Shown piece by piece: positions 35,481-44,311 of a stretch of 64,000 bases of DNA. Below the pieces are notes generated by a model. That model saw nothing but the letters and a program-made list of their open reading frames with translations. It made no database searches and was not told the origin of the DNA. Within the stretch, counting starts at the first letter, position 1. Every line of letters begins with the position of its first letter. The stretch is from assembly GCA_019306065.1 (NCBI GenBank), contig JAFDMF010000007.1:1-64000 (forward strand). Reading direction: 5' to 3'. Position numbers and translations under genes: made by a program. This DNA is from Deltaproteobacteria bacterium. Its GTDB lineage: Bacteria; Desulfobacterota; Desulfobacteria; Desulfobacterales; JAFDMD01.

Positions 35481-36770
35481 TTAAGATTTCGCCGTTATTT
35501 TCGGCGCTGTTTTTTTGCCTCCGTAATATAAGGAGACGTTGGATTTATCGTTGTCAAGATTAAAAGCGGTATGCAGAGTTCGGACAGCAAGTTCCGCATA
35601 TTTTGCCTCTATTAAACAGGAGATTCTTATTTCGGAAGTGGATACTATTATTATGTTTATGTTTTCTTGGGCAAGAGCCGAAAACATTGTGGAAGCGATT
35701 CCTGAATGGCTTTTCATTCCTACTCCTGTAACTGAAACTCTGGCGATGTTTTTATCGCCTACAACCTCTTGGGATGCTATTTTTTTTACTACCTTTTCGG
35801 ATAGCTCAAAGGCTTTTTTAAAGTCTGATATAGGAACCGTAAAGCTTATATCTGTTTGTTGGTCTTTAAGGGAATTTTGAACGATCATATCCACTATAAT
35901 GTTAGCCTCCGCTATAGGTTTGAATATTTTCGCCGCTATTCCGGGCGTATCCGGCACTTTTTTAAAGGTGATTAACGCCTCGTTTTTACTGGATGTTATT
36001 CCTGCTACTACCATTTTTTCGGTAATTAGATTCTCTTCTAAAACCACCGTTCCCTCCTTATCGTTAAAAGATGATCGGACATGTAAGGCAACATTATATT
36101 TTTTTGCAAATTCTACGGATCTTGTTTGAAGCACTTTTGCTCCTATGCTTGCCATTTCAAGCATTTCTTCATAAGATATTTCTTTGAGTTTTCTTGCTTT
36201 GGAACATATATTGGGGTCCGCCGTAAATACGCCTTCAACGTCTGTGTATATTTCGCATTTATCCGCTTTTATTGCTGCGGCTACCGCAACCGCAGAGGTG
36301 TCTGATCCGCCTCTTCCCAGCGTAGTAATGTTTTGATGTTGGTCGCATCCCTGAAAACCAGCTATAATTACTATTTTTTTTTGACCCAGAAGTTTTTTTA
36401 TATTATCGGAATCTATATCTGCAATTCGGGCGCTTCCGAAAAAGCTGTCTGTATGGATTTTAACCTGATGCCCCAGAAGTGAAGCCGACGGATAACCGAT
36501 GCTTTCTAATGTCATAGCAAGGAGCGCTACTGTGGACTGTTCGCCTGTGGCAAGCAGGACGTCGAGCTCTCTTTTATTTACCGAGTGCGATATTCGGTTT
36601 GCAAGTTCGATAAATCTGTCCGTTTCTCCTGCCATTGCGGAAAGAACCACAACTATGTCATTTCCCCGATCGAATGTTTTGGCCGCTCGTCTTGCTACCT
36701 CTTTTATTCTTTCGAGATTAGCAACCGAAGTGCCTCCGTATTTCTGAACAATTAATGCCATTTTTTCCAT
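35481..36770 (-). CDS. lysC: Aspartate kinase
   Basis: Phosphorylates aspartate, the first step to lysine, methionine and threonine. 429 residues: IVQKYGGTSVANLERIKEVA near the N-terminus, VVVLSAMAGETDR, TTLGRGGSDTSAVAVAAA near residue 155 and TDVEGVFTADP near 180, then two ACT domains for feedback control (from about 265). The ORF start MEKM overlaps the end of tsaE; the family-typical start MALIVQKYGG is three codons in. Both share the GGGGC upstream, so the first codon is uncertain by three residues. Confidence 0.95.
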   Translation of the reverse strand: MEKMALIVQKYGGTSVANLERIKEVARRAAKTFDRGNDIVVVLSAMAGETDRFIELANRISHSVNKRELDVLLATGEQSTVALLAMTLESIGYPSASLLGHQVKIHTDSFFGSARIADIDSDNIKKLLGQKKIVIIAGFQGCDQHQNITTLGRGGSDTSAVAVAAAIKADKCEIYTDVEGVFTADPNICSKARKLKEISYEEMLEMASIGAKVLQTRSVEFAKKYNVALHVRSSFNDKEGTVVLEENLITEKMVVAGITSSKNEALITFKKVPDTPGIAAKIFKPIAEANIIVDMIVQNSLKDQQTDISFTVPISDFKKAFELSEKVVKKIASQEVVGDKNIARVSVTGVGMKSHSGIASTMFSALAQENINIIIVSTSEIRISCLIEAKYAELAVRTLHTAFNLDNDKSNVSLYYGGKKTAPKITAKS

Positions 36771-37191
36771 GCCCCGTAAAACTGATAATTCGCAAATTAT
36801 CTGAAATTATTTTAAATTTTACTTCAAGATAATCAGAAAAAAAATTTTCTCCGAGTCTTTCCGCCCATTCTATGGCTATTATGCTTTTATGATCAAACAC
36901 TTCATAAAAGCCTATGTTTTCAAGATCATTTTTATCTTCTATTCTATACAAGTCAATATGAAAAAGATTTGTTTTACTCGGATATTCGTTTATCAGGGTA
37001 TAGGTGGGGCTTGTTATATAATGTTTTTCGGGTATTAAAAGTCCTTTTCCTATTCCCTGCACAAAAGCGGTTTTACCGCTTCCGAGTTTTCCGTATAAAC
37101 ATATTATTGAACCGCGGGCGATTTTTTCGCCTATAAATTTTCCTATTAAGCGTGTTTTTTCGATATTTTCGGACTTAATTGAGCAGTTCAT
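36718..37191 (-). CDS. tsaE: tRNA t6A synthesis ATPase TsaE
   Basis: 157 residues with YGKLGSGKTAFVQGI (Walker A) near residue 35, the SPTYTLINEY segment near 65, HIDLYRIED (Walker B region) near 80, and IAIEWAERLGE near 108, all diagnostic of TsaE/YjeE. It powers threonylcarbamoyl transfer to A37 of ANN-decoding tRNAs with TsaB and TsaD, which are not in this window. Its end overlaps lysC by 53 bp. Confidence 0.94.
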   Translation of the reverse strand: MNCSIKSENIEKTRLIGKFIGEKIARGSIICLYGKLGSGKTAFVQGIGKGLLIPEKHYITSPTYTLINEYPSKTNLFHIDLYRIEDKNDLENIGFYEVFDHKSIIAIEWAERLGENFFSDYLEVKFKIISDNLRIISFTGHGKNGINCSEIRRHFGC

Positions 37192-37239
37192 ATTTTTTAT
37201 AATTATACTTTTTTACGTCTAAATTTTAGTTATGGTTTT

Positions 37240-38802
37240 TCATATATTTAATCTGTGTTCTAATTTTTTTATTTCATAAGGAAGAGCCTCTATAATATCG
37301 GAAGCTATAAGCCCTACAAAGCCTTTTTTGCAGGCTGCAGCGTCTCCTGCTGCTCCGTGCATATATACTCCCATAATCGCGCTTATGTCCGGCGTATATC
37401 CTTGAGATATAAATCCTGCTATTATTCCTGTTAAAACGTCTCCGGTTCCGCCTGAAGCCATCCCTTGATTTCCGGTAGAGTTTATAAATACCGAGCCGTT
37501 CGGCATAGCTATTACTGTTCCTGCCCCTTTTAATATTAGTATTGCGTTGTATTTTCCTGCAAAATTTTTTGCCGCGTTTATTTTGTCTTTGCAAACATAA
37601 CTTGTATCTTTTTTTATAAGTCTTGCCATCTCTTTTGGATGGGGGGTAAGTATAAGTGGCGCTTTTGCCTTTTTTAATACTTCCGGGTTTCCGGATATAG
37701 CGTTTAAAGCGTCTGCGTCAATTACCATAGGAAGCGTAGCATCCTCTATTAATCTGTATATAAGCTTCTTTGTATTATTTTCGGTTCCAAGTCCGGGTCC
37801 TATTGCTATGCAGTTCTTACCTTTAAGAAGTTTTTTTATTATATTAAATGTATTGGCTTTTATAGTTTTTTTTGAAGTTTCCGGCAAAGGGTATGTCATG
37901 GCTTCGGTTACGCAGGATTCGACGATCGGGTTTATGCTTTTAGGAATCGCTATTGTAACAAGTCCCGTTCCGCTTCTTACCGCCGCTTTTGCCGTAAGTA
38001 TTGCCGCTCCTGTTTTGCCTGCCGAACCTGCTATTACAAGAAGATGTCCGCAATCTCCTTTATGAGTATCCGGCTCTTTTTGTAAAAATTTTGATTTTAT
38101 ATAATCTGCCGTTATAAGTTGCGTTTTAAGGGATGCTTTTTTAATGATATGAGGCGGAATGCCAATGTCTGCGACTTTAAGTTTTCCCGTATATTTTGCT
38201 CCAGGGTAAAGTTTTTGTCCTGTTTTTGCCAGCCCGAAGGCAACGGTATAATCTGCTATTATAGATGTTCCATTCGGCAATCCGGTATCGGAGTTTAATC
38301 CTGATGATATGTCTATTGCAAAGATAGGTTTTTTAAGGCTGTTTATATATTCTATTACATTTTTAATATGTTCTTTTACTTGGTATTTAAGTCCTGTTCC
38401 GAGTATCGCGTCTATCCATATATCTGCCGTATCCATTATCTTTTTATGATTATTGAATTTTTCGGGAGTATCCGCAATTATCGTCGGTATATTTAACGGT
38501 TGAAGAAGTTTTAGATTGTCTTTTGCTTCCCCTTTTATTTTTTTCGGGTTTGAAAATAAAAACAGGGTAACGTCGCAGCCGTAAGCATTAAGGCATCGGG
38601 CAATAACAAAGCCGTCTCCTCCGTTATTTCCTGCGCCTGCGGCTACGGCAATTTTTTTATTTAAGCTTTTTTCAAAGGTTTTGGCAAATATTTTTGCGGC
38701 TTCTCTTCCCGCGTTTTCCATAAGAATTCTTCCTGGTATTCCGAATTCTTCTATTGTGGTTTTATCTATTAATCGCATTTGCTCTGCGCTTACAAGATAC
38801 AT
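37240..38802 (-). CDS. nnr: Bifunctional NAD(P)HX epimerase / ADP-dependent dehydratase
   Basis: Repairs hydrated NAD(P)H. 520 residues. The N-terminal epimerase domain (1-215) has GRILMENAGREAAKIF and AVAAGAGNNGGDGFVIARCL. The C-terminal ribokinase-like dehydratase has GDCGHLLVIAGSAGKTGAAILTAKAA near residue 248, PLILTPHPKEMARL near 390 and NQGMASGGTGDVLTGIIAGF near 460. Two-domain length is standard. First gene of the minus-strand set nnr-tsaE-lysC-hypothetical-U32. Confidence 0.95.
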   Translation of the reverse strand: MYLVSAEQMRLIDKTTIEEFGIPGRILMENAGREAAKIFAKTFEKSLNKKIAVAAGAGNNGGDGFVIARCLNAYGCDVTLFLFSNPKKIKGEAKDNLKLLQPLNIPTIIADTPEKFNNHKKIMDTADIWIDAILGTGLKYQVKEHIKNVIEYINSLKKPIFAIDISSGLNSDTGLPNGTSIIADYTVAFGLAKTGQKLYPGAKYTGKLKVADIGIPPHIIKKASLKTQLITADYIKSKFLQKEPDTHKGDCGHLLVIAGSAGKTGAAILTAKAAVRSGTGLVTIAIPKSINPIVESCVTEAMTYPLPETSKKTIKANTFNIIKKLLKGKNCIAIGPGLGTENNTKKLIYRLIEDATLPMVIDADALNAISGNPEVLKKAKAPLILTPHPKEMARLIKKDTSYVCKDKINAAKNFAGKYNAILILKGAGTVIAMPNGSVFINSTGNQGMASGGTGDVLTGIIAGFISQGYTPDISAIMGVYMHGAAGDAAACKKGFVGLIASDIIEALPYEIKKLEHRLNI

Positions 38803-38933
38803 TTTTTCTCCGCTTAAAAATTTTTAAAATGGTTATATTTGGTTAAGAGATGTTCAAGTTTGTTTCCTCATCGATAAGAGCTGCTACGCAAAAAAATTTT
38901 GAACATCTTCGGCAAAGTTAATGCCATAAAAAA
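38803..38933. repeat. Short inverted repeat (AGATGTTCAA...TTGAACATCT)
   Basis: Arms at 38848-38857 and 38899-38908 are perfectly complementary and flank CTGCTACGCAAA. A similar right half lies at 29849-29878 and a left half near 47630. It separates the phosphatase gene from nnr and may work as a hairpin, but no T-run supports a terminator. Confidence 0.45.
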
Positions 38934-39641
38934 CTATAAGTTAAGTATGTTTTTAAGATATTCTTCTAATTTTTCAATGGAAGCAAGGTTTTTTTTAATT
39001 TTAAGGTTTGTTTTAAGTCTGCCTACGGTAATTATATTTCCTGCTTTTTCAAATAACGGTATATCGTTTTCTCCGTTTCCGAAAGCATAAACATTTTCTT
39101 TTTTTATATTAAAAAATTTCATTATTTTTTCAAGAGATTTACCTTTACTAACTTTTGCAGGAATAAACTCTACGCAGTCGCAATGAAAATATGTTGTTAT
39201 CTCTTTATGCCGAATGTAGGTTTTTGCTTTGTTATGGATTGATTCGATATTTTTTATATTATTAGGAAATATTGTAAGATTAATATGGTTTTGCTGAAAT
39301 CTGATTTTATTTTTGTATTCTGTAGTAAAATCGGTTTTTATTTTTAAAAACAGGTTTTGCAGTTTTTCGGATTTTTTGTATCTGTAATATTCGTTAGGAG
39401 GAAAATGAGCGTTCAATCTGATTATAGCGCCATTTTCCGCTATTATTACTGTGTCTTTTAATTTAAGAGCGCGGCAAAAGCCGGTTATGTATTCTACAGA
39501 TTTACCGGATGCAAAAGATAGGTGATGGTTTTTTATTATTTTTTTTAATATTGTTTTCATACCAAAACTTACGATTCCGTTGGTTTCGCGTATGGTTCCG
39601 TCTATATCGAAAACAAATAATTTTTGGTGTTTTTTTTTAAT
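38934..39641 (-). CDS. HAD-superfamily phosphatase (Cof/sucrose-phosphatase-like), apparent ATT start
   Basis: The ORF track starts at ATG 39560, but the catalytic HAD motif lies upstream in the same frame: KLFVFDIDGTIRETNG. The first possible start is ATT at 39641, 5 bases after an AGAGGA; no ATG, GTG or TTG is available in that frame before a stop. The extended protein has 235 residues with motif I DIDGT, motif II SFASGKS, motif III Lys (VSKGKSLEKIMK) and motif IV FGNGENDIPLF, so it is a complete type IIB HAD phosphatase acting on a sugar or similar phosphate. Either a rare ATT start is used, or an indel in the nine-A run hides the real start. Confidence 0.75.
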   Translation of the reverse strand: MKKKHQKLFVFDIDGTIRETNGIVSFGMKTILKKIIKNHHLSFASGKSVEYITGFCRALKLKDTVIIAENGAIIRLNAHFPPNEYYRYKKSEKLQNLFLKIKTDFTTEYKNKIRFQQNHINLTIFPNNIKNIESIHNKAKTYIRHKEITTYFHCDCVEFIPAKVSKGKSLEKIMKFFNIKKENVYAFGNGENDIPLFEKAGNIITVGRLKTNLKIKKNLASIEKLEEYLKNILNL

Positions 39642-39791
39642 TGTTATCCTCTGTTTATAATTAAGATACAGAGATACAAAGTTGCAACGCCTCTGCCGTC
39701 TTGTTACAAAAAAACTTTGAGCCGCTTTTTTATAATCATTTTTTTTTGTGTTTAACTATTTAACTAATGTTGCGGCTGCCGTTATAGTAAA

Positions 39792-39971
39792 TTATTTTTT
39801 CGGACGAGGCGGCGGCGCCGGCGGCGGCGGTCTATTGCTTATCGGCGGCGGCGGCGGATTAACTCCTCTTATTCCTTGTCTCGGATCAACGGCAACGGGA
39901 GGAGACTCGTTGCGCCCGCGCTCTATTCTTCTACCGCTATCCCGCTTTAAATTTAATATTTTTTCAAACAT
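39792..39971 (-). CDS. Small proline-rich protein, partner of the DUF6338 gene
   Basis: 59 residues from ATG 39971, 13 bp after the DUF6338 stop with AGGG upstream. It has a basic N-terminus (MFEKILNLKRDSGRRIERGR) and a proline-rich C-terminus (NPPPPPISNRPPPP and APPPRPKK). The ORF-track start at 40031 is unlikely because it lies inside the upstream gene. The plus-strand Gly-rich ORF 39748-40038 is its mirror image. Proline stretches would need EF-P to translate. Function unknown. Confidence 0.55.
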   Translation of the reverse strand: MFEKILNLKRDSGRRIERGRNESPPVAVDPRQGIRGVNPPPPPISNRPPPPAPPPRPKK

Positions 39972-39984
39972 TTTATTTTTCCCT

Positions 39985-40581
39985 TTATTTTTCCATAAAT
40001 TCGACCAATTCCACCTCTTTAACGTCAACAAGTATTGATTTTACGCCTGTGATTTCAATTTCCTTATTATTATCATCAAGCCATAAAGGCTGTTCAATGA
40101 TAAAATGCCCCTTTTCAGGATCAGAAGGCCACTCGGTTGGCCAGCCATAAAGACGCTTTCCGTCTTTAAAATGAAGAACAATATAGGTTATATACTCTTC
40201 ATCATAAAAAGTGCCATACCATGTCGAAAAGTATGAAGTTTTTTTTGTAATACCCCATTTCCTTAATTTTTTATGAATTTTATCATTATTAATTAAGTAA
40301 GAAAAGGTTAAGCCTAATAAAATCGCGATAATTATAGACCAAATTAATTCGGAATTTGTATTCCATTCTAATAACGTCCCTATATTGCCTATAAAAACAA
40401 ATATACTTTTAACGCCATAAACCAAAGCCTGAATAAATATGGTAAAAATAAGAGCCTGCACAGTTCTTTCAAACGGGGATTGTTTCGGAAACGGCGTTAA
40501 GCTGTAAAATATTGAAGCCGATATGAACCCGGGTATAAGATAGCTAAGTAACTTTATAACGTCTATAGATAAAGTTTCCAT
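39985..40581 (-). CDS. DUF6338-like membrane protein
   Basis: 198 residues. Three membrane helices are visible at about residues 8-28, 40-66 and 78-98, beginning with KLLSYLIPGFISASIFYSL. The cytosolic C-terminal half carries WYGTFYDEEYITYIVLHFKDG and RLYGWPTEWPSDPEKGHF, which matches my memory of the DUF6338 family. The role is unknown. It is an accessory gene inserted between purB and the phosphatase, paired with the proline-rich gene. Confidence 0.65.
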   Translation of the reverse strand: METLSIDVIKLLSYLIPGFISASIFYSLTPFPKQSPFERTVQALIFTIFIQALVYGVKSIFVFIGNIGTLLEWNTNSELIWSIIIAILLGLTFSYLINNDKIHKKLRKWGITKKTSYFSTWYGTFYDEEYITYIVLHFKDGKRLYGWPTEWPSDPEKGHFIIEQPLWLDDNNKEIEITGVKSILVDVKEVELVEFMEK

Positions 40582-40639
40582 TTAATAATCTGCTCTTTAT
40601 ATTTTTATTTGTTTTAAAATTAATGTCAAGTCGTTTAAT

Positions 40640-42028
40640 TTAGGATGTTTTTTTATATTTTTCAAAATAGTTTTCCGTAAGCGCTACGGCAAGTCCGGTA
40701 TATAAAGTAGGGGTTAGCGCTTTAAGTTTTTTTTTTACCTGTTCCGGCGTTTTTTGAAGTCTATCTATAAAGGAATCAAGCTCCTCTTTTGTAACTTTTT
40801 TGCCTCTTGTAAGTTCTTTTAGCTTTTCGTAAGGAGCCTCTTCGTTGAATACTCTCATAGCGGTTTGGATTGGCTCCGCGAGAAGTTCTATGTTGTTTGT
40901 AAGGTCTTGTTGTATTATTTTGAAGTTCGGCTTGATTTTATCAAGTCCTTTTAATACGCTTTTTATTCCTATTATAAAGTATCCGAATATGGCGCCTATG
41001 TTTCTTAAAGCCGTGCTGTCTGTCAGGTCTCTTTGAAAACGGGAATTTAATAGTTTTACTGCAAGATGTTCGGCAATAGATATGCAGATTCCCATGTTTC
41101 CTTCGCTGTTTTCAAAATCTATCGGGTTTATTTTATGCGGCATTGTAGACGAGCCTGTTTCTTTTTCAATAAGCTTTTGTTTAAAATATCCGAAAGATAT
41201 ATAACCCCACATGTCCCTGTCAATATCTATTATTATTGAAGATGCTCTTGTTATAGAATGAAGGATTTCGGATATGTAATTGTAGCAGTTGATTTGGGTT
41301 GTATAAAGAGTCGATTTTACAAACAGATATTCGGATATAAATTTTTCGGATGCTTTTATCCAGTCTATATTAGGAAATACAAAATTATGAGCGTTATAGT
41401 TGCCGGAGGCGCCGTTAAATTTGGCGCAGGGTTTTATGTTGTCTAAAACTTTTAATTCTTCATTTATTTTGAATGCAAAATTAATGAATTCTTTGCCTAT
41501 GGTGGTAGGGCTTGCGGGCTGTCCGTGCGTTCTTGAAAGCATGGGGATTCTTTGATAATACTCGGCAATCCATTCTATTTTTGAAATAAGGCTTTCCAAA
41601 TGTTTTTTTGCAACATTTTTTCCTTTTTTTATCATTATTGCATAAGAGGCGTTATTTATATCTTCGGAGGTGCATCCGAAATGGATCCATTCTTTAAGCT
41701 TTAAAAGCCCTGCGGCTTTAAGACGTTCTTTTATATAATATTCAACCGCTTTTACGTCGTGGTTTGTTTTTGCTTCTATTGTTTTGATGCGTTTGGCGGC
41801 TTTTATATCAAAATCGTCGGATATTTCTTGTATGGTTTTTATCTCCGAATCCGAAATATCAAAGTTTATAAGTTTTAATTCTTTAATTATAAATTGAAGC
41901 CAGCTTATTTCTACAAATACTCTTTGTTCTATTAATCCGTATTCGGAAAAAATATTTTGTAATTCTTCTACGATTTTTTCGTATCTGCCGTCTAATACCG
42001 ATAATGCTTTTAAATTTATTTGTTTCAT
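40640..42028 (-). CDS. purB: Adenylosuccinate lyase
   Basis: Cleaves SAICAR and adenylosuccinate in purine synthesis. 462 residues, E. coli-type subfamily: NLKALSVLDGRYEKIV at the start, TNHDVKAVEYYIKERL near residue 88, HFGCTSEDINNASYA near 117, SRTHGQPASPTTIGKE near 165 and the fumarase-superfamily signature GSSTMPHKINPIDFENSEGN near 290. Complete. Confidence 0.96.
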   Translation of the reverse strand: MKQINLKALSVLDGRYEKIVEELQNIFSEYGLIEQRVFVEISWLQFIIKELKLINFDISDSEIKTIQEISDDFDIKAAKRIKTIEAKTNHDVKAVEYYIKERLKAAGLLKLKEWIHFGCTSEDINNASYAIMIKKGKNVAKKHLESLISKIEWIAEYYQRIPMLSRTHGQPASPTTIGKEFINFAFKINEELKVLDNIKPCAKFNGASGNYNAHNFVFPNIDWIKASEKFISEYLFVKSTLYTTQINCYNYISEILHSITRASSIIIDIDRDMWGYISFGYFKQKLIEKETGSSTMPHKINPIDFENSEGNMGICISIAEHLAVKLLNSRFQRDLTDSTALRNIGAIFGYFIIGIKSVLKGLDKIKPNFKIIQQDLTNNIELLAEPIQTAMRVFNEEAPYEKLKELTRGKKVTKEELDSFIDRLQKTPEQVKKKLKALTPTLYTGLAVALTENYFEKYKKTS

Positions 42029-42339
42029 TATGTTTATAATCCCGTTGGGTTATATATTTTTTTTGCGTTTTAATTTTAGTTAAGTATGTTGCGGTTAATC
42101 AAGATACAAAGTTTATTTTTACAGGTCAATCTTTAATATTTTTGCAATGTCATAGACGGATAAAATGAAATTTATAAAAGGGTATCGGTTGACATTTTAA
42201 ATAAAGAATTATTATAAGAAAAGCTTCATAAAAATAATAAAATGATTTTTTGCTTTGCTTGACAAGATATGATGGCAGTTTTTTTGCCATGTAATGTCAA
42301 TATTAAAAAAAAATAATCACAAAAAAGGAAGGTAACGCA
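42029..42339. other. Intergenic region between purB and the DUF4395 gene
   Basis: It contains a good promoter candidate (42189-42218) and a decayed palindrome, TTTGCTTTGCTTGACA...GCAGTTTTTTTGCCATGTAATGTCA (42250-42299), of the second repeat family. No gene is seen. Confidence 0.5.
42189..42218 (+). promoter_or_regulatory. Putative sigma70 promoter for the DUF4395 gene
   Basis: A perfect -35 TTGACA followed after 17 bases by TTATAA (or after 18 by TATAAG). It points toward the gene 120 bp downstream. Confidence 0.5.
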
Positions 42340-42768
42340 ATGAAACAAGCCTGCCCCATATCTGTTGAAAGAGTAGATGAAAATGTTGTTAGAATCAATG
42401 CAACGTTGACAGTTTTATCTCTTATAATATTTTTATTTACGCCGTATAAATGGATTATTTTTGTATTGGGAGCCGATTTTGTAATAAGAGGTTTTTTAAA
42501 TAAAAAATATAGCTTTTACAGCGCAATAAGCAAGGCAATAGTTTCGCTTTTTAATGCAAAAGCTGCGCCGACAAATGCCGGACCTAAAATTTTTGCCGCA
42601 AAAATAGGGACTCTTTTTTGCGGTATTCTGATTATATGCGGTATTTTGAATTTGCAAAGCATAATTTTTGTTATAGGCATTATATTTATGTTTTTTGCTT
42701 TTCTGGAAGCCGCGTTCGGATTCTGCCTTGCATGCAGGATATATCCTTTTATACACAGAGATAAATAA
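42340..42768 (+). CDS. DUF4395-family membrane protein
   Basis: 142 residues. It begins with CPISVERVDENVVRINA, the family signature (CP...VD--V-RINA), followed by helices at about 25-55, 85-105 and 110-130 and a FCLACRIYP tail with two Cys. AAGGAAGG lies 11 bases upstream of ATG. The conserved Cys residues suggest a thiol role, perhaps with thioredoxin-like partners; this is inference. It converges with mscS. Confidence 0.85.
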   Translation: MKQACPISVERVDENVVRINATLTVLSLIIFLFTPYKWIIFVLGADFVIRGFLNKKYSFYSAISKAIVSLFNAKAAPTNAGPKIFAAKIGTLFCGILIICGILNLQSIIFVIGIIFMFFAFLEAAFGFCLACRIYPFIHRDK

Positions 42769-42868
42769 AAAAGCCCGCTGCATAACAAGGCTTGCCGCTT
42801 ATTTTCTGCGTTACAAAGTATTGATATGTTCTTAATGCGTAAGCTTTATATAAAAACAGGATACGCTC

Positions 42869-43747
42869 TTACTTACTTAAAGCGGTTTGGCTTTCAAAAG
42901 AGGAGCGCAGATGTAAATCTCTTTGCGGAAAAGGAATTTCTATATCAAGTTCTCTGAATTTTTTTACAATTTCAAAATGCAAAGAGGAAAGAGCGGAGTA
43001 ATAAAGAGTATGAGCCTCTACCCATGCGTAAAGTTTAAAATCCAAAGAGGATTCGCCCAAATTTAAAAAAAGAACAAGCGGAGCGGGGGCGTTTAAAACG
43101 TATTTGTTTTGACGGGCTATTTCCACAAGGGTTTTTTCTACCAAATCTACGTCCGAAGAATAGGAAACCCCTACTACAACATCTACTCTTACCCGCTTAT
43201 CAAGATGAGACCAATTTAATACATGCGATTCTATAAAATAGGAATTCGGAATAATAATAGTTCTTTCTCCGAGCGTCTGCACAGTTGTAGCCCTAATTTT
43301 TATATCCGTTACTATTCCTTCCAGACCTCCTACGGTTACTCTATCGCCCACCTTTATAGGTCTTTCAAAAAGCATAATAATACCGGAGATAAAATTAGAC
43401 GTGATATTTCTGAGCCCGAAACCTATACCTACCGATAAAAATCCGAACATAACCGCTATGCCGGTTATGCTTATGCCTACAAATTGAAGCGAAAAAAGAA
43501 AAGAAAGAATTAGCAGACTATATTTCATAACTCTTGTAATGGAAAAATGAAGCCCCTTATCAATAGACAGATGAGATAATATTTTTTTTGCTATAAATCG
43601 GACAAAAAGTTTGGAACTTATAAATAATAAGATAAAAACGCCAAAAAATATTAATATAGATAAAGGAGTTATTATAGTTCCGCCTAACATCGTAAGCTTA
43701 ACGTTAATAATTTTTTTTATAAAATCTATTAGTTGATTTAATTCCAT
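42869..43747 (-). CDS. mscS: Small-conductance mechanosensitive channel, MscS family
   Basis: 292 residues. N-terminal membrane helices, then the pore-lining third helix with GFLSVGIGFGLRNITSNFISGIIML near residue 100 and the beta domain FERPIKVGDRVTVGGLEGIVTDIKIRATTV, followed by RTIIIPNSYFIESHVLNWS. The C-terminal alpha/beta domain closes with EIPFPQRDLHLRS. It releases solutes on hypo-osmotic shock. Divergent from trxA. Confidence 0.94.
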   Translation of the reverse strand: MELNQLIDFIKKIINVKLTMLGGTIITPLSILIFFGVFILLFISSKLFVRFIAKKILSHLSIDKGLHFSITRVMKYSLLILSFLFSLQFVGISITGIAVMFGFLSVGIGFGLRNITSNFISGIIMLFERPIKVGDRVTVGGLEGIVTDIKIRATTVQTLGERTIIIPNSYFIESHVLNWSHLDKRVRVDVVVGVSYSSDVDLVEKTLVEIARQNKYVLNAPAPLVLFLNLGESSLDFKLYAWVEAHTLYYSALSSLHFEIVKKFRELDIEIPFPQRDLHLRSSFESQTALSK

Positions 43748-44311
43748 TATATTTTCCCAAGTTAAGTTCTATATAAATCGCGTTTTCTATCGGGTTATTA
43801 TAATAAGGCGTTATTTTTTAAAATCCGAAAAAATTGTAAAGCTTAACCGCTTCTTTTAAGTTTGCAAAAGTATCAGGCCTCATAATTAAATAGCCTTTTT
43901 TAACGGCTATGTCAATTATAGAAGAAAAATACAAAGGAGGAAAGATACAAAGGAAGAGAAGGAAAGAAAGATACAAAGTTTTGTTCCGTTTTTTAATTAT
44001 TTCAGCGCGGATTATAACTATTACAGAGAGCATATTGCATTAAAAACCGATTTTCCCTTCAGCCTTTTGCATCTTTCCTCCTCTGTATCTTCGTATCTTT
44101 TCTCTTCCTCTTTTCCTGTTCTCCTTTGTATCTCTGTATTGACAAGCCAACCATCTCTTATTATATTAAGTCAAATTTTTCGGAAAAAAATAACAAAGAG
44201 ATTTATCGCTTCGCTTGACAGAACATTCGGCAATTTTTTTTGCCATTTCGGCAGGCGCAGAGCGGCGAGGAGAAATTTTTTAATTAAAATATAAACAAAG
44301 GAAACTATATT
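43748..44311. other. Divergent intergenic region with repeats and a possible gene relic
   Basis: It holds two purine/pyrimidine-rich stretches with recurrent GATACAAAG/CTTTGTATC units (43930-43985 and 44080-44140) and a copy of the second palindromic family (about 44200-44282: GAGATTTATCGCTTCGCTTGACAG ... GGCGCAGAGCGGCGAGGAGAAA). On the minus strand a coding-like tail, KKGYLIMRPDTFANLKEAVK, ends at 43818; it may be the end of a lost gene. The listed ORFs 43818-44033 and 44067-44294 are otherwise repeat sequence. Confidence 0.45.

Noticed and set aside
39748-40038. Plus-strand Gly-rich ORF of 96 aa
   Set aside because: It mirrors the proline-rich minus-strand gene (CCN codons become GGN). The minus frame has a ribosome-binding site and follows the DUF6338 gene.
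44067-44294. Plus-strand ORF of 75 aa before trxA
   Set aside because: Made up of CTTTGTATC-type repeats and a palindromic repeat arm; not a convincing protein.
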